DNA from: Fimbriimonadaceae bacterium
GTDB lineage: Bacteria; Armatimonadota; Fimbriimonadia; Fimbriimonadales; Fimbriimonadaceae
NCBI GenBank assembly: GCA_020849075.1
Contig: JADLGZ010000080.1
Location: 1 to 13,606, forward strand
Length of the DNA stretch: 13,606 nucleotides
Direction: 5' to 3'
The notes beneath the pieces were generated by a model that saw only the letters and a list, made by a program, of their open reading frames with translations, searched no databases and was not told the DNA's origin. Made by a program: the position numbers and the translations under genes. This document shows, in pieces, positions 1-5,521 of the stretch (position 1 is its first letter; each line of letters opens with the position of its first letter).

Positions 1-55
1 CGCACCAAGTAACAATAACTTCTTCACAATCTAGTCCAAACATTGGACGTGCCAT
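1..55 (-). CDS. Possible 5' fragment of an unidentified gene, cut by window edge
   Basis: An ATG at 55-53 on the minus strand opens a frame that stays open to the window edge (18 residues, beginning MARPMFGLDC). It lies 42 bp downstream of the rplK stop, where rplA (ribosomal protein L1) is often found. The residues do not resemble an L1 N-terminus, which is usually rich in Lys/Arg. No convincing ribosome binding site is present; the upstream bases are AACGAAGCAGTTC. It may be chance, or the start of a non-ribosomal gene. Too short to assign. Confidence 0.2.
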   Translation of the reverse strand, partial: MARPMFGLDCEEVIVTWC

Positions 56-97
56 GAACTGCTTCGTTCTGGTGTCCTAGGGCTTATTGTCGGTAGA

Positions 98-523
98 TTA
101 GTCTACAACCGTAATGCCCATATTGCGGGCAGTGCCAGCAATGATCTTGGCAGCAGCCTTGATGTCCGTTGTGTTCAGGTCGGCCATCTTCTTCGCCGCA
201 ACGGCTTCGAGTTGGGCCTGAGTGATCGTGGCAACCTTGTCCTTTAGCTGGTGGCTTCCACCCTTCTGGATGCCCAACTCCTGCTTGATAAGGTCGCTGG
301 AGAGGGGTTGTTTGACAACGAATGAGTAGGATTTGTCTTCGAAAACCGTGATCTCGACCGGGAGCGTGTAGCCCATCTGTGGCGTGGTCATTTCGTTGAA
401 CTTCTTCAAGAACTCCATCATGTTGATGCCAGCTTGTCCAAGAGCAGGCCCAACAGGTGGTGCAGGGGTGCCTTTCCCTGCTGCGATGTTCAACTTGACG
501 ATAGATGCAATACGTTTTGCCAT
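98..523 (-). CDS. rplK: 50S ribosomal protein L11
   Basis: L11 binds the GTPase-associated centre of 23S rRNA on the large ribosomal subunit and takes part in factor-dependent GTP hydrolysis and the stringent response. The 141-residue product has the normal family length. It carries the proline-rich N-terminal hallmark (PAPPVGPALGQAGIN, about residues 20-34) and a C-terminal RNA-binding region ending GTARNMGITVVD. The frame is open 10 codons further upstream, but the start at 523 is preferred: it gives the canonical MAKRIASIVKL opening and has a GAAGGA ribosome binding site about 6 bases upstream. Context is unusual. The preceding gene on this strand is a Rieske oxygenase rather than nusG, and no recognisable rplA start follows within the visible 97 bases. 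A perfect TATAAT lies about 100 bases upstream, so it probably has its own promoter and a structured leader. Confidence 0.97.
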   Translation of the reverse strand: MAKRIASIVKLNIAAGKGTPAPPVGPALGQAGINMMEFLKKFNEMTTPQMGYTLPVEITVFEDKSYSFVVKQPLSSDLIKQELGIQKGGSHQLKDKVATITQAQLEAVAAKKMADLNTTDIKAAAKIIAGTARNMGITVVD

Positions 524-528
524 ATGAT

Positions 529-618
529 TCCTTCGTTGGTGGTTCGACCCCACGAATCCAGGGCCATGTTCTCGCAGTCGGGCTCGAGTCTGCCCCGAAG
601 GACCACCCTGCGCGAAGG
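529..618 (-). promoter_or_regulatory. rplK 5' leader with alternative pairings at the ribosome binding site
   Basis: On the minus-strand RNA the ribosome binding site CGAAGG (535-530) is complementary to two upstream copies of CCUUCG (618-613 and 601-596). The element ACCACC just 5' of the ribosome binding site (543-538) is complementary to GGUGGU (607-602). The order is GGUGGU, CCUUCG, then ACCACC, CGAAGG. The two helices therefore cross: they are either mutually exclusive or form a pseudoknot. The second CCUUCG also sits in a local GUCC-UUCG-GGGC tetraloop hairpin. Ribosomal leaders often carry autoregulatory structure, so an RNA switch controlling L11 translation is plausible. This is inferred from pairing seen by eye, without energy calculation. 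Confidence 0.35.
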
Positions 619-622
619 CATG

Positions 623-628
623 ATTATA
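623..628 (-). promoter_or_regulatory. Candidate -10 box for rplK
   Basis: A perfect TATAAT reads on the minus strand at 628-623, in the gap between the Rieske gene stop (644-646) and rplK. It would start transcription near 616, giving a leader of about 93 bases. No good -35 hexamer is visible at 16-18 bases spacing; the best is TTAGGC, overlapping the end of the Rieske gene. The position fits an independent promoter for the ribosomal gene, but the weak -35 keeps this tentative. Confidence 0.45.
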
Positions 629-643
629 CCTCAGGCCCTTGTT

Positions 644-1723
644 CTAGCCTAACAGCTCGGCTAACATCCGATGAAATTGGTGCGTCCCTTGCTCGCGTAA
701 GGGGGAAAACCGCCCTCGACTATAGAACCGTGAGTGAATCCCTCGTTGAACCAGCTCAACAACCTGTTCGTCCTCTCGCTCCACACGGTCCAATTCGGCA
801 CCCGCGCCATGGGCAATCTTGCTAGCATCCCACACAAACCGAACAAATGACACCTTCGTCAGAGCGGGACCGAGCGGCCGCACGACATTGATGGAAAGAC
901 CCCAGGGGTAGAAGTTCAGCATGAGATTGGGAAAGATCCAGTAATAGTAGGCCGAAATCTGGAGCCCATAGTCGGGCGAACTAGTTGGGAGATTAAACAC
1001 TCCCTCGCCTCCCTTCGCCTCAGCGAGCTGAAGGTTGCCCCAATCGAAAGTCTCTGTTCGGTAGGCCTCGTAGTCAATCACCTCATTCAGCCCGGAATGG
1101 ATAAACGGGATATGGAAACCCTCTAGGTAATTGTCTACATAGAGGGCCCAGTGGCACCTCACCATATAGTCGCGAGAATTGACAGGGTCCGCTATGAATT
1201 CGTCTAAGGGGAGCCAGCTAAGCCGTTCTTTGATCGGTGCAAAGACCTGTTCAAACGGAACCCTCGGCGCAGCGGCGGCAAAGAGGAAAGGGCCCCATTG
1301 GGCGAAAGGCACTCTTGAAAGACTATCGGCTTCACTCGGGAAGCCCTCAACCCCATCAAACTCAGGCATGTGCTGAAAGGCGCCGTCCAGCCCAAACCTC
1401 CGACCGTGGTATCTGCACCGAAGGAACCTCTCATTGGACGCACCCTCGCAAAGCTTCATGCCCCGATGGGTGCAGACATTGCTGAGACAGTGAACTTGAT
1501 CCTGAGTATCTCGTGTCAGCAAAATGGGTTCATCAAGGAGGCCAGGCAGGAGATCTATAGGGGCAACCTGCCCGGCAACCTTCACCAAATCTTCGTGGCC
1601 AATGAACTGCCAGCTTGCCGCAAAATAGGCCTCTTTGCCCTTGTGGTAGGCATCTTGGTCAGAGTAGTAGGTGCCGGGCAACGTGCTTGCCTTCGCAATG
1701 TCGGGGTCCACAAAGTAGCCCAT
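644..1723 (-). CDS. Rieske non-heme iron oxygenase, alpha subunit (carnitine/betaine type)
   Basis: This 359-residue cytoplasmic enzyme belongs to the aromatic-ring-hydroxylating dioxygenase/Rieske monooxygenase alpha-subunit family. It contains the [2Fe-2S] Rieske motif C84-x-H86 with C103-x2-H106, and the mononuclear iron site H204 and H209 in DNYLEGFHIPFIH. D318 (in REDEQVVELVQRG) is the likely third iron ligand. By hand comparison, E201 replaces the aspartate usual in naphthalene-type dioxygenases as the residue bridging Rieske and iron centres. A glutamate there is a feature of carnitine monooxygenase CntA, and overall length and ligand spacing also match the CntA/choline monooxygenase/GbcA group. 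The substrate is therefore more likely a quaternary amine than an arene, though this is inference. No reductase or ferredoxin partner gene lies in the window. The start at 1723 lacks a strong ribosome binding site. A terminator-like hairpin sits 16 bases upstream of the ATG, suggesting leader control. Confidence 0.88.
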   Translation of the reverse strand: MGYFVDPDIAKASTLPGTYYSDQDAYHKGKEAYFAASWQFIGHEDLVKVAGQVAPIDLLPGLLDEPILLTRDTQDQVHCLSNVCTHRGMKLCEGASNERFLRCRYHGRRFGLDGAFQHMPEFDGVEGFPSEADSLSRVPFAQWGPFLFAAAAPRVPFEQVFAPIKERLSWLPLDEFIADPVNSRDYMVRCHWALYVDNYLEGFHIPFIHSGLNEVIDYEAYRTETFDWGNLQLAEAKGGEGVFNLPTSSPDYGLQISAYYYWIFPNLMLNFYPWGLSINVVRPLGPALTKVSFVRFVWDASKIAHGAGAELDRVEREDEQVVELVQRGIHSRFYSRGRFSPLREQGTHQFHRMLAELLG

Positions 1724-1738
1724 GGCCTAGGTTACTCA

Positions 1739-1763
1739 CAAAAATGGCCCCGAAGTCGGGGCC
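1739..1763 (-). terminator. Rho-independent-type hairpin just upstream of the Rieske gene (possible attenuator)
   Basis: On the minus strand GGCCCCGA-CT-TCGGGGCC (1763-1746) is a perfect 8-bp inverted repeat, followed by ATTTTTG. This is the form of an intrinsic terminator. Read in this direction it lies within the putative leader of the Rieske gene, ending 16 bases before its ATG. No minus-strand gene upstream needs a terminator, because the next gene is divergent. It could be a leader attenuator, or end a short non-coding transcript from the TATAAT at 1856-1851. Confidence 0.6.
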
Positions 1764-1850
1764 GAATTGATTGCAATATCCAGCTAAAAACCTGGTAGTT
1801 CAACTCCTCACAAAAAAATCACCTCGGCGAAATGTTGCCCAAGCTACATC

Positions 1851-1860
1851 ATTATACAAT
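1851..1860. promoter_or_regulatory. Overlapping divergent -10 boxes between the Rieske gene and speE
   Basis: The ten bases ATTATACAAT read TATAAT on the minus strand (1856-1851), towards the Rieske gene, and TACAAT on the plus strand (1855-1860), towards the aminopropyltransferase. The -35 regions are poor in both directions (TGTGCT on minus, ATGTTG on plus at 17 bases). If used, transcripts would start near 1844 (minus) and 1867 (plus), leaving leaders of about 120 and 77 bases. Overlap of the two boxes implies that the promoters compete for polymerase. Confidence 0.4.
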
Positions 1861-1943
1861 ACTTTGGCGTTTTAGCACAGTCGTCCTGCCGCCAGTGCGT
1901 GAGGATAGTACTCAAGGTGCCATAATCGTCCCCCGGAGTAACC

Positions 1944-2861
1944 ATGTCAAGCGACGCAACCGGGATGTTCATAACTGAGACGCACACAGATGCTGCCCTT
2001 TGGCAGTTTCGCGTCAGTAAGATGCTACTGGAGGGCAAAACCAAGTACCAGACCTATCAAATCTGCGAAGTGCCCCGGTTTGGGAAGAGCCTATTCTTGG
2101 ATTACAACATCCAGACGAGCCTGCTTGACGAGTACATCTTTCACGAGTGCATGAGCCAGCCCGCGATGACCCTGCACCCACACCCTAAGCGTGTGGTTGT
2201 TTGCGGAGGCGGCGAGGGGGCAACGCTACGGGAGGCGCTAAAACACAATACTGTGACCCAGGCCACTATGGTGGACATTGACCAAGAACTCGTTGACATG
2301 GTGAAAGTCCACATGAAGGAATGGCATCAAGGCGCCTTTGAGGATCCTCGAACCACTCTTCTCCACACCGACGCGCGCGCATGGCTACAAGCGGAGAAGG
2401 GCCAAGCTTGGGACGTGATTCTCAGCGATCTGCCCAATCCGCACGAAGAGGGGCCCGGCCAAATGCTGTTCACTAAAGAGTATTTCCAAATCTGCGCTGA
2501 TGCTTTAAGCGAAGATGGAATTCTTGCCTTGCAGGCAGGTTCTGCCAGCGAGAACTACCCAGAGTGCTTTGCTTGCTGTGTGAAAACTCTACGAGAGGTG
2601 TTTCCTCATGTGGCCGGCTATTACGGCATGGTGAACACGTTCTTCCAACCCTGGGCCTTCGTGCTAGCCAGCAAGTCGCTTGATCCGATGGACCTGACCG
2701 AGGCCGAGATCGCGTCTCGCTTCGACGCTCGCGGCGTGAAGAACCGTTACTACACGCCACGATTTCATCACGCCTGCTTCACGCTGCCGGAGTACCTGCT
2801 GGAAGCGATCGCTAACGCACGCATCTTGACGGACGCCGAGCCCTTTGTTTGGACCGCATAA
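1944..2861 (+). CDS. speE: Spermidine synthase-family polyamine aminopropyltransferase
   Basis: This 305-residue protein transfers the aminopropyl group of decarboxylated S-adenosylmethionine to a diamine or polyamine acceptor. After an N-terminal beta domain it shows the family QTSLLDEYIFHE stretch (residues 57-68). The nucleotide-binding loop is GGGEGATLRE (88-97), followed by VDID (110-113) and the catalytic-loop region DLPNPHEEGPGQMLFTKEYF (162-181). The GGGEGATLRE and EGGP-like elements recall thermospermine/agmatine-type enzymes more than classical SpeE, which has GGGDGG and DSSDP. The usual second aspartate of the DxxDP motif is Asn165, in a position normally contacting the amine acceptor, so acceptor specificity may differ. 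GGAG lies 5 bases before the ATG. Neither decarboxylase (speD, speA) is in the window. The gene is divergent from the Rieske oxygenase. The family call is firm; the exact product polyamine is not. Confidence 0.88.
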   Translation: MSSDATGMFITETHTDAALWQFRVSKMLLEGKTKYQTYQICEVPRFGKSLFLDYNIQTSLLDEYIFHECMSQPAMTLHPHPKRVVVCGGGEGATLREALKHNTVTQATMVDIDQELVDMVKVHMKEWHQGAFEDPRTTLLHTDARAWLQAEKGQAWDVILSDLPNPHEEGPGQMLFTKEYFQICADALSEDGILALQAGSASENYPECFACCVKTLREVFPHVAGYYGMVNTFFQPWAFVLASKSLDPMDLTEAEIASRFDARGVKNRYYTPRFHHACFTLPEYLLEAIANARILTDAEPFVWTA

Positions 2862-2897
2862 GCGCTTCCTAAAACGGGCTACAATACCGCCGGAACA

Positions 2898-3197
2898 ATG
2901 CAGTTTCGAAGAATCTACTGGGTCGTTGAAGAGACACGCAACAGCGACCGTAATCTCGTTGGTGTTTTCACCTCAAATAGCGATCTCCTAGAGCGTTACT
3001 TAGCCCTTTTTGAGACCAATGAACCCGACTCCGTCCGCATCTCGCTGATCAAGCTTGATCAGCTTGGCGGCATTTTGGGGACGTGGGAGTCGGGTAAGTT
3101 CGGCAACCTGCGTCAAGACCTACAGAAGTTCATTGACACGGGCGAGTTCTCAATTGATGAGTGCGACCGGGTTAGCGATTTCCTGTCGGGGCGGTAG
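2898..3197 (+). CDS. Small protein of unknown function (99 aa)
   Basis: A 99-residue soluble protein, MQFRRIYWVVEETRNSDRNL at the N-terminus, with mixed alpha/beta composition, no signal peptide and no membrane segment. I do not recognise a family. It has a reasonable ribosome binding site (CCGGAA, 3 bases before ATG) and follows the aminopropyltransferase by 36 bases on the same strand, so it is probably co-transcribed. The acidic character and internal pattern ending in FSIDECDRVSDFLSGR suggest a folded domain, not chance. Its last 26 bases overlap the 3' end of the convergent lipoprotein gene. It also contains a perfect 20-bp palindrome. Confidence 0.65.
   Translation: MQFRRIYWVVEETRNSDRNLVGVFTSNSDLLERYLALFETNEPDSVRISLIKLDQLGGILGTWESGKFGNLRQDLQKFIDTGEFSIDECDRVSDFLSGR
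3044..3063. repeat. Perfect 20-bp palindrome inside the 99-aa gene
   Basis: GCTGATCAAGCTTGATCAGC is a perfect self-complementary 20-mer, within codons for LIKLDQL of the small unknown protein. It has no loop and no T-run, so it is not a terminator. It may be a dimeric-protein binding site or a chance result of the coding sequence. No second copy was noticed in the window. Confidence 0.6.
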
Positions 3198-4224
3198 TCC
3201 CTTGGTCGGGCGACGAAGACTCATCAGTCGGTGATTTCACACGGCTCTGCTCTTCAGTCTGCGCCTTGAGGGCTTCCACAGCTGCTTCCCAGGGCTTCTT
3301 CAGCTCGCGCATCGAAACCGTGATCTTGGCATTTTGCAATTTGTCTCGCAAGCGCTTCTCAAGGTCGCTGGCAACTGCACCCTTTTCTGCCCGCATTCGG
3401 CGCTTGATGAAGATGCGATCCGTGTCCTTGATTTCCATCTTCTTGGCGGGAGTGCGGGTTTGAATGAAGAATTTTGCCCACCCATCAGATAGCTGAACCC
3501 AGCCGCTTTCCTTGCCCGCGGGGACCGTCTTCAAAATGTCCTGGATCTCCTTGGCGGGCACCATTGCTGGGTTGTTCTGCGGGAACTTACCTCCCATTTC
3601 TTTGGCCCGAGGGGCTTCACTGTATCGCGAGGCGATGGTTTCAAAACTACCGCCAGCCTGAAGGGCTCGTTCAACGTCTCGCTTGCCGCGCTCGTCCTTG
3701 ACGAAAATCCAGAGGGAGTCTACGAGAGCGGGCTGAATGAACGCCTCAGGATGCTCCTTGATCCACTTGTCAACTTCCTGGTCCGTGACCGTTATCGAGT
3801 GGGTCAGCAAGTTCTCGCGGGAAAGATCAACCTTGAGGCTATCCTTAATCGCAGCGAGGGTCAATCCCTTTTCAAGAAGACTAGTGATGTAGTCTGGATT
3901 CCGCTTCTTTCGATACGTAACTTCATCCTCAATTTCTTTTGGCGTGGGCTCAACCTTCATGTCTTTCGCAAGCTGAAGAATAATCCGCTGGTTGATCAAA
4001 TCCTGCATCGCTTGGAAGGATAAGGTCTCAGCAACGTTGGCTGGTCCTACATTGCCATTGTTGTCCACCACAAGTACGGTTGGCTTGACCTTCAGATGTT
4101 GGATGAAGTCATCCATAGTGATGGCCTCCCCGTTCACGACGGCGACACTTTCGGCTGGCTTGTTGCAACCAGTAACGGCCAACGAAGTGACGATGGCCAA
4201 GCTAAAGAGGGCGAAATTTTTCAT
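3172..4224 (-). CDS. SurA/PrsA-like lipoprotein with a parvulin-type (PPIC) domain
   Basis: A 350-residue exported chaperone-like protein. It starts with a lipoprotein signal, MKNFALFSLAIVTSLAVTGC, with lipobox VTGC and lipidated Cys20. A SurA N-terminal-like helical region follows (about 27-150, containing the frequent opening VAVVNGEAITMDDF), then a parvulin/PPIC-like domain (about 166-258, with GGSFETIASRYSEAPRAKEMGGKF) and a low-complexity Ser/Thr/Pro tail. The frame extends to 4269, but start 4224 is chosen because it places the Lys and hydrophobic core of the signal correctly and has AAGGA upstream. The histidines typical of active parvulins (near the first and last strands) are not evident: VDSLWIF and GWAKFFIQ stand where ASHIL and GYHIIK usually lie. 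It may therefore act as a holdase rather than an isomerase. It follows the sigma factor by 78 bases on the same strand and overlaps the convergent 99-aa gene by 26 bases. Confidence 0.85.
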   Translation of the reverse strand: MKNFALFSLAIVTSLAVTGCNKPAESVAVVNGEAITMDDFIQHLKVKPTVLVVDNNGNVGPANVAETLSFQAMQDLINQRIILQLAKDMKVEPTPKEIEDEVTYRKKRNPDYITSLLEKGLTLAAIKDSLKVDLSRENLLTHSITVTDQEVDKWIKEHPEAFIQPALVDSLWIFVKDERGKRDVERALQAGGSFETIASRYSEAPRAKEMGGKFPQNNPAMVPAKEIQDILKTVPAGKESGWVQLSDGWAKFFIQTRTPAKKMEIKDTDRIFIKRRMRAEKGAVASDLEKRLRDKLQNAKITVSMRELKKPWEAAVEALKAQTEEQSRVKSPTDESSSPDQGTTAPTGNR

Positions 4225-4302
4225 AGTCCTTGTTAATGCGACGGGCACGAATATGAACGCAACATTCATGCCGAAAGTGCCAGTACTCGTATTTGTACCC
4301 GC

Positions 4303-5088
4303 TCAGGCAACGTTGACGGAGGACTGATCCTGCATGAAGATTCGGAGTCTCCCCATCGCCTGCGTATGCAGTTGATAAACTCGAGACTCACTGACCGCAA
4401 GCAACTTTCCGATTTCTTTGAAAGTCAGTCCCTCAAAGTAGTATAAAGCCACGACCATGCGCTCTCGTTCCGGTAGTCGGTCGATCCCAAGCGCAAGGAT
4501 TCTGCGGATCTCCCGTCCTTCCACTTCTCCACTCGTGCTGGCGTTTTCGTCAACAATCATCTCGACGAAGTGAACACTGTCGTCTCCGTCGCCATTACCG
4601 GTGCCTAGAATATCGTCCAGCGAGTACACATTGGTTCGGCCCATTCGAACCATGAGTTCACTCACTTCCATGTCGCTAATGCTGAGATCTTCGGCAAGTT
4701 CACGCTCCGTTGGCGGGCGCCCGAGCTGGCCCTCGAGCTTCAAATGAGCCCGATCTAGTGCCTTGAGCTTTTCTCGGATTGATCGAGGAACCCAGTCCTC
4801 GTCGCGCAACATCTCGAGAATTGCGCCTCGGATGAGGGCAATCGCGTAAGTCTCAAACTTGACATCTCGCGTGGGGTCAAACTGATCCACACTCTTTACG
4901 AGCCCGATAACGCCGGCCCCGATCAGGTCCTCTTTGTCCATCCCTCCCGGAATACTTGTCACGAGGCGACCGCTCGTGATCTTAACCAAGTAGCTGTAGT
5001 GATTGATGAGCTCAACTCGAGCTTGCGAGTCTTTATAGACCTTGAAGTCAACCCAAGCGGTTTTCAGTTGTTCGGCGGATAGTGGCAT
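4303..5088 (-). CDS. FliA/WhiG-family alternative sigma factor (sigma-28 type)
   Basis: A 261-residue RNA polymerase sigma factor. Region 2 (about 27-97) contains PGGMDKEDLIGAGVIGL, FDPTRDVKFETYA and IRGAILEMLRDEDWVPRS, the hallmark run of the FliA/WhiG/SigD group. Region 3 follows (LGRPPTERELAEDLSIS, about 121-140). Region 4 (about 196-250) has the helix-turn-helix LTFKEIGKLLAVSESRVYQLHTQA. A Gly/Asp-rich linker (about 160-190) separates regions 3 and 4. The frame is open to 5106, but GAGGGG 4-5 bases before the ATG at 5088 makes that the better start. It lies 27 bases after the small membrane gene and ahead of the lipoprotein gene, in one operon. No flagellar gene is visible, so the regulon could be flagellar or, as with WhiG, developmental. 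A matching sigma-28-like promoter heads the operon, suggesting autoregulation. Confidence 0.93.
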   Translation of the reverse strand: MPLSAEQLKTAWVDFKVYKDSQARVELINHYSYLVKITSGRLVTSIPGGMDKEDLIGAGVIGLVKSVDQFDPTRDVKFETYAIALIRGAILEMLRDEDWVPRSIREKLKALDRAHLKLEGQLGRPPTERELAEDLSISDMEVSELMVRMGRTNVYSLDDILGTGNGDGDDSVHFVEMIVDENASTSGEVEGREIRRILALGIDRLPERERMVVALYYFEGLTFKEIGKLLAVSESRVYQLHTQAMGRLRIFMQDQSSVNVA

Positions 5089-5115
5089 TGGTCCCCTCAA
5101 CCTCATTCTGGACGA

Positions 5116-5370
5116 TCACGCAGCGAGCTTGGATTCTGGTTCTTCATTGGTCCCTGACTCCGGTTCAGCACTTGGTTCAGTAAGGACTCTTAGGCGTACC
5201 GGATTGGGTCTACTGAAGAAGAGGTTCCACATGGAACCCGCGGTTACGCCTACGAACCATGCGATAACACCGCGAATCAGGCATTGAACCGGATCCACGC
5301 CATTGAATAGGCTTGCCGACAGGGCGGCAATTGCCATTAGGCCTCCGATGATTTTCGGTAGCTCCGTCAT
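5116..5370 (-). CDS. Small two-helix membrane protein of unknown function
   Basis: An 84-residue protein with two hydrophobic segments (about 5-22 and 32-53, IRGVIAWFVGVTAGSMWNLFF) and a hydrophilic, Glu/Pro/Ser-rich tail ending EEPESKLAA. I do not recognise a family. Its stop lies 27 bases before the sigma factor start, so the two are almost certainly co-transcribed; a role in controlling the sigma factor, for instance as a membrane tether, is possible but only inferred. The start is ambiguous. ATG at 5370 has GAGGAG directly abutting it, while ATG at 5337 has CGGAGG at good spacing. The upstream start is kept because it gives an intact first membrane helix. Confidence 0.7.
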   Translation of the reverse strand: MTELPKIIGGLMAIAALSASLFNGVDPVQCLIRGVIAWFVGVTAGSMWNLFFSRPNPVRLRVLTEPSAEPESGTNEEPESKLAA

Positions 5371-5382
5371 CTCCTCTTTGGC

Positions 5383-5409
5383 TTATTGGTAGTTCTGCCA
5401 GCATCTTTA
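5383..5409 (-). promoter_or_regulatory. Sigma-28 (FliA/WhiG)-type promoter before the membrane protein-sigma operon
   Basis: On the minus strand TAAAGATG (5409-5402), 11 bases, then ACCAATAA (5390-5383) match the FliA consensus TAAAGTTT-N11-GCCGATAA. The spacing is exact. The -35 core TAAAG is present and 6 of 8 bases of the -10 agree. The transcription start would fall near 5376, only about 6 bases before the ATG at 5370. Transcripts would thus be nearly leaderless for that start, or have a normal leader for the alternative start at 5337. It implies that the sigma factor directs its own operon. Confidence 0.55.
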
Positions 5410-5502
5410 GGGCAATGGTTGAAGTTTCTGAGCTTGAGGGTTGACAAAGCCCTCTAGGTGGCGCCGATTCCGGGCTCAATCCAGTTGACGGTTGATCCTT
5501 GA

Positions 5503-5508
5503 TATACT
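5503..5508 (+). promoter_or_regulatory. Candidate -10 box for the aminotransferase gene
   Basis: TATACT at 5503-5508 lies 13 bases before the ATG at 5522, predicting a start point near 5515 and an almost leaderless mRNA. There is no ribosome binding site before that ATG, which fits. A TTGACG is present but only 12 bases upstream, too close for a normal -35, and the hexamer at 17 bases (TCCAGT) is poor. A perfect TTGACA at 5441-5446 has no matching -10. Confidence 0.35.
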
Positions 5509-5521
5509 GTTCATCATCCCT

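Noticed and set aside
524..620. GGTTCGACCCC near 541 resembling a tRNA T-loop
   Set aside because: No acceptor stem, anticodon arm or D-arm could be fitted on either strand around it, so it is not a tRNA.
434..825. Plus-strand open frames opposite rplK, its leader and the Rieske gene
   Set aside because: They lie antisense to well-supported genes, have low-complexity Arg/Pro/Ser composition and no ribosome binding sites.
4225..4269. Longer N-terminus for the lipoprotein
   Set aside because: It would bury the lipoprotein signal behind 15 residues and has no ribosome binding site; the start at 4224 gives a textbook signal.
5441..5446. Perfect TTGACA as a -35 box for the aminotransferase
   Set aside because: At 16-18 bases downstream there is only CCGATT or similar, not a -10 box.
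5492..5521. TTG start for the aminotransferase, adding 10 residues
   Set aside because: The extra residues are hydrophobic and unlike the family N-terminus; TATACT lies inside them; ATG 5522 gives the standard start.
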